The position numbers and the translations under genes are program-made. A stretch of 64,000 nt of DNA. Origin: CAZFVY01 sp964522665. Its GTDB lineage: Bacteria > Verrucomicrobiota > Verrucomicrobiia > Limisphaerales > CAZFVY01. Below the pieces are notes generated by a model. The model did no database searches and was not told where the DNA came from. It saw nothing but the letters and a program-made list of their open reading frames with translations. Of this stretch, positions 43,196 to 51,669 are shown one piece after another (the stretch's first letter is position 1; each line of letters begins with the position of its first letter). The stretch covers positions 62,001 to 126,000 of the forward strand of contig CAZFVY010000004.1 in NCBI GenBank assembly GCA_964522665.1. The letters are read 5' to 3'.

Positions 43196-43377
43196 GGGCG
43201 TGGCACGCTAAGAACGTGAGCGAAGCTCGGCCGCTTCGGCGCAAGACGCGCGCGGCCGTCGCCGCGCCGGAATTGCGGGCGAAGTTTGGCGTGCCCGGGT
43301 TTTTGCTGCGGCTTGCCGGCGCCCGGCGGTTGAAATTGGCGGTGACGAACGGTTCGTTGCGCCGACTGCATGATTGA
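43192..43377 (+). CDS. Small basic ORF between murF and mraY, unproven
   Basis: This 61-codon frame overlaps the murF stop by ATGA and ends 8 bases before the mraY ATG, filling the only gap between the two genes. The product is very basic (many Arg/Lys, about pI 12 by eye) with a hydrophobic stretch FGVPGFLLRLAGARRLKLAV. It matches nothing I recognise. Perfect spacing favours translation; the short length and Arg/Ala-rich composition typical of GC-rich junk argue against it. It could also be a spacer that couples mraY translation. Confidence 0.4.
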   Translation: MRAWHAKNVSEARPLRRKTRAAVAAPELRAKFGVPGFLLRLAGARRLKLAVTNGSLRRLHD

Positions 43378-43380
43378 GGA
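43376..43380 (+). promoter_or_regulatory. Ribosome binding site fixing the mraY start
   Basis: GAGGA is followed by a 5-base spacer and ATG at 43386, ideal Shine-Dalgarno spacing. It overlaps the stop codon of the small upstream ORF and decides between this ATG and an in-frame TTG at 43374. Confidence 0.75.
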
Positions 43381-43385
43381 CGGAA

Positions 43386-44534
43386 ATGCTATTTTATCTG
43401 ACTCAACTGCTGCAGGAGCGCGCCGAAGGCACCGGCTGGGCCGAGATGCTTTCCCCGTTGCGGGTGTTTCGGTACATCACGTTTCGTAGCGCGGGCGCGG
43501 CGGTGACCGCCCTCGTGTTGAGTTGGTGGCTGGGACCGAAGGTCATTGGCTGGCTCAAAACCGTCAAATTCGGACAAAACTACGAAGACAAGGCGCAAGC
43601 CGCCGGCGGTTTGACCGCCCGGGTGCATGACAAAAAGGGGACGCCCACGATGGGGGGCATGCTCATCGTTCTGGTCATGGACCTCTCGGCGTTGCTGTGG
43701 GCGCAGTGGAACGCGCTCATCATGCTGACGCTCTTGTCGCTGGTGGTGCTCGCGGCGTTGGGCTTCTACGACGACTACGCGAAGATCACGCAGCAGAACA
43801 ACCGCGGCACGACCTCGCGGGTGAAATTGATTGTGCAGACAGTTCTGGCTTTGTTTATCGCGGTCTATTTGTGGAGACTGCCGGCCACCGAAAAGTTGAT
43901 CACCGAGATCATGGTGCCGTTCGACAAGTATCCGATATTCGAAGGCGCCGCGGCGCTGGGCATTCCGCTGGCGATGCTCACCATCATCGGCAGCTCGAAC
44001 GCCGTCAATCTGACCGATGGCCTGGACGGCCTGGCGATCGGGTGCACGTTGATCGTGGCGTCGGTTTTTCTGATTTTGACCTATATCGCGGGCAACGCCC
44101 GGTTCGCCGCCTACCTCCAGGTTCCGCACGTTCCCGGGGCGGGGGAATTGACCGTTTTTTGCGCGGCGATGATCGGCGCGGGATTGGGCTTTCTTTGGTT
44201 CAACTGCCACCCGGCCCAAGTATTCATGGGCGACACCGGCTCGCTGGCGCTGGGCGGGGCGCTCGGGATTCTGGCGGTGCTGATCCACCAACCGTTCGCG
44301 CTGCTTATCGCCGGCGGGGTCTTTGTGGCCGAAGCGGGTTCGGTCATGCTGCAGACCGGGTGGTTCAAGTACACCCGCCGACGCTACGGGACCGGGCGGC
44401 GAATCCTGCTGATGGCGCCGCTGCATCACCATTTCGAGCGCAAAGGCTGGCATGAGTCGCAAGTCGTGACGCGCTTTTATATCCTTTGCGTCTTGTGCGC
44501 GGTGCTGGCGTTGAGCACGTTGAAGATTAGGTAA
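43386..44534 (+). CDS. mraY: Phospho-MurNAc-pentapeptide transferase
   Basis: MraY makes lipid I from UDP-MurNAc-pentapeptide and undecaprenyl phosphate in the inner membrane. The 382-residue polytopic protein has KKGTPTMGGMLIVL, the metal and substrate site segments GFYDDYAKITQQNNRG and SNAVNLTDGLDGLAIG, GFLWFNCHPAQVFMGDTGSLALGG and the MAPLHHHFERKGWHESQVV loop. All are conserved MraY motifs. The start is fixed by the GAGGA site at 43376. Confidence 0.96.
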   Translation: MLFYLTQLLQERAEGTGWAEMLSPLRVFRYITFRSAGAAVTALVLSWWLGPKVIGWLKTVKFGQNYEDKAQAAGGLTARVHDKKGTPTMGGMLIVLVMDLSALLWAQWNALIMLTLLSLVVLAALGFYDDYAKITQQNNRGTTSRVKLIVQTVLALFIAVYLWRLPATEKLITEIMVPFDKYPIFEGAAALGIPLAMLTIIGSSNAVNLTDGLDGLAIGCTLIVASVFLILTYIAGNARFAAYLQVPHVPGAGELTVFCAAMIGAGLGFLWFNCHPAQVFMGDTGSLALGGALGILAVLIHQPFALLIAGGVFVAEAGSVMLQTGWFKYTRRRYGTGRRILLMAPLHHHFERKGWHESQVVTRFYILCVLCAVLALSTLKIR

Positions 44535-44539
44535 CCGGA

Positions 44540-46009
44540 ATGATTGCCTTGCCCAACAAACGCGCGTTAGTGATCGGACTCGGAGTCAGCGGCCAGGCCG
44601 CGGCCACGTTGCTGCGCCGTCAGGGCGCCGCCGTCACCGTCGTCGATCATCTCGACGGCGCGTTGCTCCAGGAGAGCGCCAGGAGTCTGCGCGCGGCGGG
44701 CGTCGAGGTCCGCGTGGGAGAGAGCAAATTGCCGGAGGGGCCATTCGATTTGGCCGTGCTCAGCCCGGGCGTCCCGCCATCCAATCCGCTGGCGCGCGCG
44801 GTGTCCGCCTTAAGGATTCCCGTGATTGGTGAACTGGAATTAGGCTACCAACAGTCCCATTGCCTGAACGTGGCCATCACCGGCACCAACGGCAAGACGA
44901 CCACCACGGAGTTGGTCGCGCGCCTGCTGGCGGCGACGGGCCGCAAGACGGTGGCGGCCGGGAATATCGGCTTGCCCCTGTGCGCGGTGGCGCAGCAGAC
45001 CCGTGAGCTCGATCTGGTCACGCTGGAGGTCAGTTCGTTTCAATTGGAGACGATTCGGTTTTTCCGCCCCGCGGTGGGCGTGTTGCTCAATATCACCCCC
45101 GACCATTTGGACCGCTACCCGTCGATGGCGGAATACGCGCGCGCCAAGGCGCGGCTTTTTGAGAACCAACAGGCGTTCGATTGGGCGATCGTGCAGAGCG
45201 AGGCGCTGGCCCAATTGCGGGCGTTGCAGATACCGATCAACGCGAAGGTCATCACCTTCAGCGCGAACAACCGCCGGGCCGACCTCTATCTCGAGCGCGG
45301 CATGTTGTTCAGCCGGCTGCCGGACTGGGCGGGGCCGCTCCTGGACATGGACAAATGCCTGCTGCGCGGGCCGCACAACGCGGAAAACCTGATGGCCGCG
45401 CTGGCGGTGGGCCGCGTGTTGCGGATTCCACTGCAGCAGATGAGCGAGGCTTTGAAGACCTACGCGCCGGCGCCGCACCGATGCGAGACGGTGGCCGAGT
45501 CGGGCGGCGTTCGTTTCGTCAATGATTCCAAGGCGACCAACCTCGACGCCGTTCACAAAGCGTTGCTCGCGATGCCGGCCGGAGCGGGTGGCCAGCCCAA
45601 CGTTTGGCTGATCGCCGGCGGGAAGGAAAAGGGCTTCGATTTTCACGACATCGGGCCGTTGCTTTCCCAGCGCGTCAAAGGCGCGTTTCTGCTGGGTGAA
45701 ACGCGGGAAAAAATGCGCGCGGCGTGGAGCCTTTTTACTCCTTGCAGTCTGGTGGATTCACTGCTAGAAGCAGTTTCTCAAGCGGCTGAAAATGCCGTTT
45801 CGGGCGATGTCGTATTGCTTTCGCCGGCCTGTTCTAGCTTTGACATGTTTCAAAACTACCAGCACCGGGGTGAAGTGTTTCGAGAGGCGGTCTTGAGCCT
45901 GGCGCACGCAACCCGTAGTGGCGTCGCCCAAAGCGACCCCAGCGGTAGTATTCCGACGCCGGCCGCTGCCGGCTCCGAGCCGCCCATTGATGAACCGATA
46001 AAAAAATAA
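44540..46009 (+). CDS. murD: UDP-N-acetylmuramoylalanine-D-glutamate ligase
   Basis: MurD adds D-glutamate to UDP-MurNAc-L-Ala. The 489-residue product has the N-terminal uridine domain (VIGLGVSGQAAATLL; VLSPGVPPSNPL), the P-loop AITGTNGKTTTTELV, LEVSSFQLETI, NITPDHLDR and the C-terminal FVNDSKATNLDAV and SPACSSFDMFQNYQHRGEVFREAV. The last 30 residues are a disordered extension beyond the family core. Its start is five bases after the mraY stop. Confidence 0.95.
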   Translation: MIALPNKRALVIGLGVSGQAAATLLRRQGAAVTVVDHLDGALLQESARSLRAAGVEVRVGESKLPEGPFDLAVLSPGVPPSNPLARAVSALRIPVIGELELGYQQSHCLNVAITGTNGKTTTTELVARLLAATGRKTVAAGNIGLPLCAVAQQTRELDLVTLEVSSFQLETIRFFRPAVGVLLNITPDHLDRYPSMAEYARAKARLFENQQAFDWAIVQSEALAQLRALQIPINAKVITFSANNRRADLYLERGMLFSRLPDWAGPLLDMDKCLLRGPHNAENLMAALAVGRVLRIPLQQMSEALKTYAPAPHRCETVAESGGVRFVNDSKATNLDAVHKALLAMPAGAGGQPNVWLIAGGKEKGFDFHDIGPLLSQRVKGAFLLGETREKMRAAWSLFTPCSLVDSLLEAVSQAAENAVSGDVVLLSPACSSFDMFQNYQHRGEVFREAVLSLAHATRSGVAQSDPSGSIPTPAAAGSEPPIDEPIKK

Positions 46010-46112
46010 TTTACCGCCGTCCGTCCCAAAAGCGTCCGGCGCAAACAACCAACCGAACAACCTAGAGACCCGACAACCCAGAGCCGCAAACCAAACCTCA
46101 GCGCCAAGAACT

Positions 46113-46931
46113 ATGAGCAATCCAAACTCGATCCTCCCCCAAGGCTCGCTCGATGAACGAGCCAAAGGCAAACCGAACATCCGCCTTACCGTTTTTACCA
46201 TCGTCGCCATTCACGTGGTGCTGCTTTGCGGCATCCTCATGCAGGGCTGCACCCCGAACAAAAAGAACGAGGCCGCCAATACCCACACGAACGCTCCCGA
46301 CGCCACCCTCTCGCCGATCGACATGACGAATCTGGCGCCCTCCGTCACGAACCTGGCGCCGATCGTTTCCAATCCGCCGCCGAGCAACGCGTACGTGGCG
46401 CCGCTGGTGACCAACGTCGCCCCACCAGTTCTCAACCCGGCTCCGGTTGACACCGGCTCGGGGACGACACGGGAGTACGTCGTGGTCAAAGGTGATTCGT
46501 TTAAGAAAATCGCCACCGCCCACGGGCTTTCGGTCAGCGCGGTCGCCAAAGCGAATCCGGGAGTCGATTCCTCGAAACTGCGGATTGGGCAAAAGCTTCA
46601 ACTGCCGGCCTCGGCTGGCTCGAGTTCGACGGCCGCGAACCCCGAAGCGCCCGCGGCCGCAACGACGGAAACCAGTGGTTCCGTTTACGTGGTGAAGACC
46701 GGCGACACCTTGCACAAGATCGCCTCGGCGAACGGCACGACGGTCAAAGCGATTGAAAAAGCCAACGCGTTGAAGAGCACCCAGATTAAAGTCGGTCAAA
46801 AGCTGAAGCTCCCGGCCAAATCGAAACCGGCGGCGCCGGAACCGGCAAGCCCGCTCTCGCCTGGCACGGTGGCCGCGGGAACCAATTTGGCGCCGCTGAA
46901 CTCCGGCGGCACCAACGTCAGCCGCCAATAA
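46113..46931 (+). CDS. LysM-domain envelope protein within the dcw cluster
   Basis: The 272-residue protein has an N-terminal cytoplasmic segment of about 25 residues, one transmembrane helix (residues about 26-44) and a periplasmic Asn/Pro/Ala-rich region. Two LysM domains follow (YVVVKGDSFKKIATAHGLSV and YVVKTGDTLHKIASANGTTV, each ending GQKL-type), joined by a Ser/Ala-rich linker. It probably binds peptidoglycan with a membrane anchor. A C at about residue 46 (MQGCTPN) resembles a lipobox cysteine, but the anchor position and length do not fit a classical lipoprotein signal. Lying between murD and ftsW suggests a role in septal wall synthesis. The 103-base gap upstream is the longest in the cluster. 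Confidence 0.82.
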   Translation: MSNPNSILPQGSLDERAKGKPNIRLTVFTIVAIHVVLLCGILMQGCTPNKKNEAANTHTNAPDATLSPIDMTNLAPSVTNLAPIVSNPPPSNAYVAPLVTNVAPPVLNPAPVDTGSGTTREYVVVKGDSFKKIATAHGLSVSAVAKANPGVDSSKLRIGQKLQLPASAGSSSTAANPEAPAAATTETSGSVYVVKTGDTLHKIASANGTTVKAIEKANALKSTQIKVGQKLKLPAKSKPAAPEPASPLSPGTVAAGTNLAPLNSGGTNVSRQ

Positions 46932-46958
46932 CGGAAGGCGAGCCGGCCGCTGACCACC

Positions 46959-48092
46959 ATGAAACTTGCGACGACCCTGCTGGTTTTTTGCGTTACCGCC
47001 CTGCTGGCGCTGGGGATGGTGATGCTTTACAGCTCAAGTATGGCGCAAGTCGGCCCGCGCTATCTGATGACGCAGCTCGCCTGTTGCGCGATGGGATTGG
47101 TCGCGTGCGGGGTGGGAGCGTGTTTGGATTACCGCTGGCTGAAGAAGGTGGCGTGGCCGCTGCTCGGTCTGGCGATAATTCTGCTGATCTTGGTCCTTAT
47201 ACCGGGCATCGGCAAAAAGGTGCATGGCGCGCGCCGCTGGATCGTTTTCGGGGGACTGCGGTTTCAACCTTCCGAGCTGGCCAAACTGGCGTTGATTATC
47301 GCTCTGGCCTACTACGGCGAGCGTTTCCAAAAGTGGATGCCCACGTTCCGCGGCGGACTGCTCGGCCCGGGCGCGATGATCGTCGTCGTCCTGGGGCTGA
47401 TTTTTGTCGAGCCGGATCGTGGGGCGACCATTTTGATGGCGGCGGTCAGCACGATTCTTCTCCTGGTGGCGGGCGTTCGGTGGCGGTTTGTGGCGCCTCC
47501 GTTCTGTCTGGCGGTCGCCGGGCTGGTGATCTCGCTTTGGCGCGATCCGATGCGATTTGGCCGGGTTTTTGGGTGGTGGCATCTGGAGCAAAACCAGAAC
47601 GGCGTCAACTATCAGGCGTGGCAGGGGATGTTGGCGCTCGGCGCCGGAGGCTGGAATGGGTTGGGCCTGGGTCAAGGCCGGCAGAAATTCGACTTCCTGC
47701 CTGAGCATGACACCGACTTCATTTTTGCGGTGATTGGCGAGGAGTTGGGAGTGATCGCGACGGTTTTGATCGTGGTGGCCTTCGTCACGCTAGTGATCTG
47801 CGGAGTTTACATCGCGTGGAACTCGCCGGACGTTTTCGGCCTATTGCTCGGTTCCGGGATTTCGTTTCTCATCGGGATGCAGGCGTTCATTAACATCGGA
47901 GTCGTGACCAGCGCGCTGCCGAACAAGGGGTTGCCGCTGCCGTTCATCAGCTACGGCGGTTCGAACCTGCTGATCATGCTCGCCTGCGTCGGAGTCCTGC
48001 TGAGTATAGCGCGCCATGGCCGCGTCGGCCGGGTGGCGCTGGAGAATGAAGAATTGGCCGGCCCCGAGGCCTCGCCTTCGCTCACCGCCTGA
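46959..48092 (+). CDS. ftsW: Septal peptidoglycan polymerase FtsW (SEDS family)
   Basis: FtsW polymerises lipid II glycan strands with FtsI. The 377-residue protein has about ten transmembrane segments and the SEDS signatures GARRWIVFGGLRFQPSELAKLALI, EPDRGATILMA, LPEHDTDFIFAVIGEELG and GLPLPFISYGGSNLL. No other rodA-like gene is in the window, so assignment to FtsW rests on dcw position. Its last base overlaps murG in a TGATG junction. Confidence 0.95.
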   Translation: MKLATTLLVFCVTALLALGMVMLYSSSMAQVGPRYLMTQLACCAMGLVACGVGACLDYRWLKKVAWPLLGLAIILLILVLIPGIGKKVHGARRWIVFGGLRFQPSELAKLALIIALAYYGERFQKWMPTFRGGLLGPGAMIVVVLGLIFVEPDRGATILMAAVSTILLLVAGVRWRFVAPPFCLAVAGLVISLWRDPMRFGRVFGWWHLEQNQNGVNYQAWQGMLALGAGGWNGLGLGQGRQKFDFLPEHDTDFIFAVIGEELGVIATVLIVVAFVTLVICGVYIAWNSPDVFGLLLGSGISFLIGMQAFINIGVVTSALPNKGLPLPFISYGGSNLLIMLACVGVLLSIARHGRVGRVALENEELAGPEASPSLTA

Positions 48093-49315
48093 TGCGTGCT
48101 CCGTCGTCAGAATCGTATGTCGCCATCGCGTGCGGTGGGACGGGCGGCCATGTCTTTCCCGGATTGGCGGTGGCCGAGGTTCTGGCGCAGCGGGGCGTGC
48201 CGGTTTCCTTGTTCGTCTCGCCTAAAGAGGTTGATCAGCAGGCGGTTCGGACCGTCACGGGGATGGCGATCTTGACGTTGCCCGCCGTGGCGCTGCAGCG
48301 CGGCCATTTAGTGGCGTTCGCGCGCGGATTTTGGGAGTCGTTCTGGCAGGCGCGGAAGCATTTTTTGCAACACCGGCCCGGCGCCGTGCTGGCGATGGGC
48401 GGGTTTACCAGCGCCCCGCCGATCCTCGCGGCCCGGTTGCTCGGCATCCCGACGTTCTTGCACGAGGCGAACTCGATTCCCGGCCGGGCGAATCGCTGGC
48501 TCGCCCCGTTCGTAAATCAGATTTTTGTCGGCTTCCCGAAGGCGGTCCGACGTTTCCGGCGGGCGGACGCGCGGATGACGGGCACGCCGGTCCGTTCCCA
48601 GTTTCGGCCCCGCGACGCCGCCGCCTGCCGGCTGGCGTTGGGCTTGAACCCGCATCGCCCAGTCCTCTTGATCATGGGGGGAAGCCAGGGCGCGCACGCG
48701 GTCAATGAATTGGCGTTGCGCTCGCTGCCGATTTTGGCGCGCTTGTTGCCGGAGCTGCAGTTCCTGCATCTGACGGGAGTCAACCAACTCGAGCTGACCC
48801 GCAAGGCGTACGCCACGAACAATCTCGAAGCGGTCGTCTTTCCGTTCCTGGATGAAATGGAAACGGCTTTGGGCGCCGCGACGGTCGCCATCAGCCGGGC
48901 TGGCGCTTCTTCACTCGCCGAAATGGCGGCCATGCGGCTCTCGGCCATACTCATTCCGTATCCCTCCGCGGCGGACAATCACCAGTATCACAACGCCCTG
49001 GCGTACGTGGAGACCGGGGCCGCGCGGATGTTGTACCAGCCGACGGCCACGCCGGCGACGCTCGCGCAATTGGTTTGGGAGATGGTCGAAACTTCGGCGG
49101 CGCGCGAGTCGATCCGCGCGGTGCTGGGGCGTTGGGTGTTTCCGCACGCGGCCAGCCAGATCGCCGACGTCATGCTGACGGCGATGGGCCGCCGGCAGCC
49201 GGTCGTCCCGACGCTCGCGCCCGTGCCCGCGGCGCCGCGAATCCCGGAAACGCTTCCGTCGCCCTTGGTCGCGCCCCGGGACGAAGAATTAAAACTGAAA
49301 GCCATCCCGCCGTGA
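48092..49315 (+). CDS. murG: UDP-GlcNAc--lipid I N-acetylglucosaminyltransferase
   Basis: MurG makes lipid II on the cytoplasmic face of the membrane. The 407-residue GT-B protein has the first glycine-rich loop ACGGTGGHVFPGLAVAEVL, the membrane-association region GGFTSAPPILAARLLGIPTFLHEANSIPGRAN, the second loop IMGGSQGAHAVNEL, and SRAGASSLAEMAAM and PYPSAADNHQYHNA, as in the family. A Pro-rich tail of about 40 residues is extra. The start overlaps ftsW (TGATG) and the end overlaps the murC-murB start (GTGA). Confidence 0.96.
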   Translation: MRAPSSESYVAIACGGTGGHVFPGLAVAEVLAQRGVPVSLFVSPKEVDQQAVRTVTGMAILTLPAVALQRGHLVAFARGFWESFWQARKHFLQHRPGAVLAMGGFTSAPPILAARLLGIPTFLHEANSIPGRANRWLAPFVNQIFVGFPKAVRRFRRADARMTGTPVRSQFRPRDAAACRLALGLNPHRPVLLIMGGSQGAHAVNELALRSLPILARLLPELQFLHLTGVNQLELTRKAYATNNLEAVVFPFLDEMETALGAATVAISRAGASSLAEMAAMRLSAILIPYPSAADNHQYHNALAYVETGAARMLYQPTATPATLAQLVWEMVETSAARESIRAVLGRWVFPHAASQIADVMLTAMGRRQPVVPTLAPVPAAPRIPETLPSPLVAPRDEELKLKAIPP

Positions 49316-51669
49316 GTCCCGCCGGACCCGATCAAATCAACGCGCTTCTGGAGGCGACGCCGCGCGGCGCGACGATCTATCTGGTCGGCGCTGGTGGGTG
49401 CGGCGTCAGCGGGCTGGGGCACCTACTGCTCGATTTGGGTTTCTCGGTGGCAGGCTCGGATCTGGCGCTGAACGAGGAGATCGAACAACTGCGCGCGCGC
49501 GGCGCGCAAATCCTGCTCGGCCACGAAGCCGGGCGGGTGGCCGCGGCCCGACCGGCGCTGCTGGTCTATTCATCCGCGATCCGACCGGACAACCTCGAGT
49601 TGATCGAGGCGCAGGGCTTGCGCGTGCCGATCGTGCGGCGGGCGGTTTTGCTGGCCGCCTTGCAGCGGCGTCAGGACGGAATTTGCGTCGCCGGCATGCA
49701 CGGCAAAACGACCACCAGCGCCTGGCTTGCGTTCGCGCTTGAACGCCTCGGCGCGCAGCCGAGCTGGGCGGTGGGAGCCGCCGTGCCGCAACTTTCGCGC
49801 GCCGCCCGGTATCGCGTGGCGCCGGACCGCTCCCAACATTGGTTCGTCGCGGAAGCGGACGAAAGCGACGGGACGCTGCGCGAATTCTCGCCCCAACACG
49901 CGATTATTCTGAATGTCGATCAGGAGCACTTCGACTATTTTGCCAATTTCGACGCGGTCTGCGCCGAATTCGCCGGGTTCGCGCGGGAAGTTCGGGGTGA
50001 TCTGATTTTTTGCGCGGACGACCCGCATCTGGCGGGCTTGTTCGGCGCTTTTCCGCGGGCGCACTCCTACGGTTTCAACGCGCTCGCCGAGTATTGCGTT
50101 CGTCCGCAGGCAACGCTCGCGGGCGAAGACGGCTCCCGCTTCGAGGTGTGGCATCGCGAGCGGCGACTGGGCGCTTTTGGGATTCGATTGCTCGGGGAGA
50201 AGAACATTTCCAACGCCACGGCGGTGATCGCGCTGCTGGACCGGATGGGGTTTGCGGCGGACGCCATCGCGGAGGCGCTGGCGCCGTTTCAGGGCGCGGC
50301 GCGCCGGCAACAGGAGTTGTTCCACGACGCGCGTTATCGAGTGTGCGACGACTACGGGCATCATCCCAACGAAATCCGCGCGACTTTGCAGGCGCTCAAG
50401 ACCTCCGGCGCGCGACGGCTCCTCGTGGCGTTCCAACCGCATCGCTACTCGCGGACGCTGCACCTGCTGCCGCAGTTTGCCACCTGTTTTCAACTGGCCG
50501 ATCAACTGTGGTTGACCGAAATCTATGCCGCGAGCGAACCGCCCATTGCGGGCGTTTCCGGGGCGGGCGTCGCGGAGGCGGTGCGCGCGACTGGTCGAAC
50601 CGCGGAATTTGCCGATCGGGTTGATGACTTGCCGCGGCTGGTACGCCAGGCGATGCAACCGGGTGACTTGGTTCTCTTTCTCGGCGCGGGCGACATCACC
50701 CGGGCCGCCCATCAGCTGGCCGCCGACTTGAGAAACGAGCGGCCCACCGCGGGCGAAGGCGCCGCGGCGGAATTGTCAGCGCGGCTTTCCGCCGCCGCGA
50801 CGCTGCGGCAAAATGAGCCGCTGGCCAAGCGGACGACCTTGCGCGTGGGTGGCCGGGCGGACATTTACGTCGAACCGGCGTCCGAGGCCGACCTGGCGGC
50901 CGTGCTCCGTTATTGCGCCGAGCGCAATTTGCCGTTCGTGCTGCTCGGTCGAGGCTCGAATCTGCTGATTCGCGACGGCGGCATTCGCGGGGTGGTGATC
51001 TGCCTCGCGCACCCGAATTTTTCCAGAGTCGAAGTGACCGGCGAGCGGATTCACTGTGGGGCTGGCGCCAAGCTCAAGGCGGTCGCCATGGCGGCCAGAC
51101 GGAGCGGCTTGTCCGGATTGGAATTTCTCGAAGGCATTCCCGGCAGCGTCGGCGGTGGCTTGCGCATGAACGCCGGGGCCATGGGGGCGTGGATGTTCGA
51201 CGCGGTGGAGTCGATCCGTTTCATGGATTTTGACGGGCAGACGCACGAGCGCAAAGCGAGCGAAGTCAACGTCGAATACCGCGGCTGTCCCTTGTTCAAG
51301 ACTCATATCGCGCTGGGCGCGACGTTGAAGGGGCAAGCGGCGCCCGTCGCGGCGATCGAGGAGCGGATGCGCGCCTATTCGCAGAAACGCTGGACGTCGC
51401 AACCGGCGGCTCCCAGCGCGGGTTGCATCTTCAAGAACCCCGCCACGATTCCCGCCGGCAAGTTGATTGATGAACTGGGCTTGAAGGGGACGAACGTCGG
51501 CCACGCCGCCGTCTCGATATTACATGGCAATTTCATCGTCAACGATGGCGGCGCCGCCGCCTCGGACGTGCTCAATTTAATCGAGTTGATCCGGCAACGG
51601 GCGCGGGCGGCGCGCGGGATCGAGTTGGAAACGGAAGTCGAGATCATTGGCGAAGATGCGACGTCTTAA
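49312..51669 (+). CDS. murC/murB: MurC-MurB fusion: UDP-MurNAc-L-alanine ligase and UDP-MurNAc reductase
   Basis: One 785-residue protein contains two complete enzymes. The N-terminal MurC (about 1-470) has the Rossmann start IYLVGAGGCGVSGLGHL, the P-loop GMHGKTT at residues 128-134, and DDYGHHPNEIRATLQAL. The C-terminal MurB (about 495-785) has the FAD motifs LRVGGRADIYVEP, LLGRGSNLLIRDGG and GIPGSVGGGLRMNAGAMG and the active-site loop AGCIFKNP. At the position of the E. coli catalytic Ser229, residue 705 is cysteine. Start is GTG 49312, overlapping the murG stop. Since MurB makes the substrate of MurC, the fusion joins consecutive steps. It overlaps ddl by 14 bases. Confidence 0.96.
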   Translation: MSPAGPDQINALLEATPRGATIYLVGAGGCGVSGLGHLLLDLGFSVAGSDLALNEEIEQLRARGAQILLGHEAGRVAAARPALLVYSSAIRPDNLELIEAQGLRVPIVRRAVLLAALQRRQDGICVAGMHGKTTTSAWLAFALERLGAQPSWAVGAAVPQLSRAARYRVAPDRSQHWFVAEADESDGTLREFSPQHAIILNVDQEHFDYFANFDAVCAEFAGFAREVRGDLIFCADDPHLAGLFGAFPRAHSYGFNALAEYCVRPQATLAGEDGSRFEVWHRERRLGAFGIRLLGEKNISNATAVIALLDRMGFAADAIAEALAPFQGAARRQQELFHDARYRVCDDYGHHPNEIRATLQALKTSGARRLLVAFQPHRYSRTLHLLPQFATCFQLADQLWLTEIYAASEPPIAGVSGAGVAEAVRATGRTAEFADRVDDLPRLVRQAMQPGDLVLFLGAGDITRAAHQLAADLRNERPTAGEGAAAELSARLSAAATLRQNEPLAKRTTLRVGGRADIYVEPASEADLAAVLRYCAERNLPFVLLGRGSNLLIRDGGIRGVVICLAHPNFSRVEVTGERIHCGAGAKLKAVAMAARRSGLSGLEFLEGIPGSVGGGLRMNAGAMGAWMFDAVESIRFMDFDGQTHERKASEVNVEYRGCPLFKTHIALGATLKGQAAPVAAIEERMRAYSQKRWTSQPAAPSAGCIFKNPATIPAGKLIDELGLKGTNVGHAAVSILHGNFIVNDGGAAASDVLNLIELIRQRARAARGIELETEVEIIGEDATS

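Noticed and set aside
49075..49311. Longer start for murC-murB at 49075
   Set aside because: It would overlap murG by about 240 bases with random-looking sequence; GTG 49312 matches the MurC N-terminus and gives a normal GTGA overlap.
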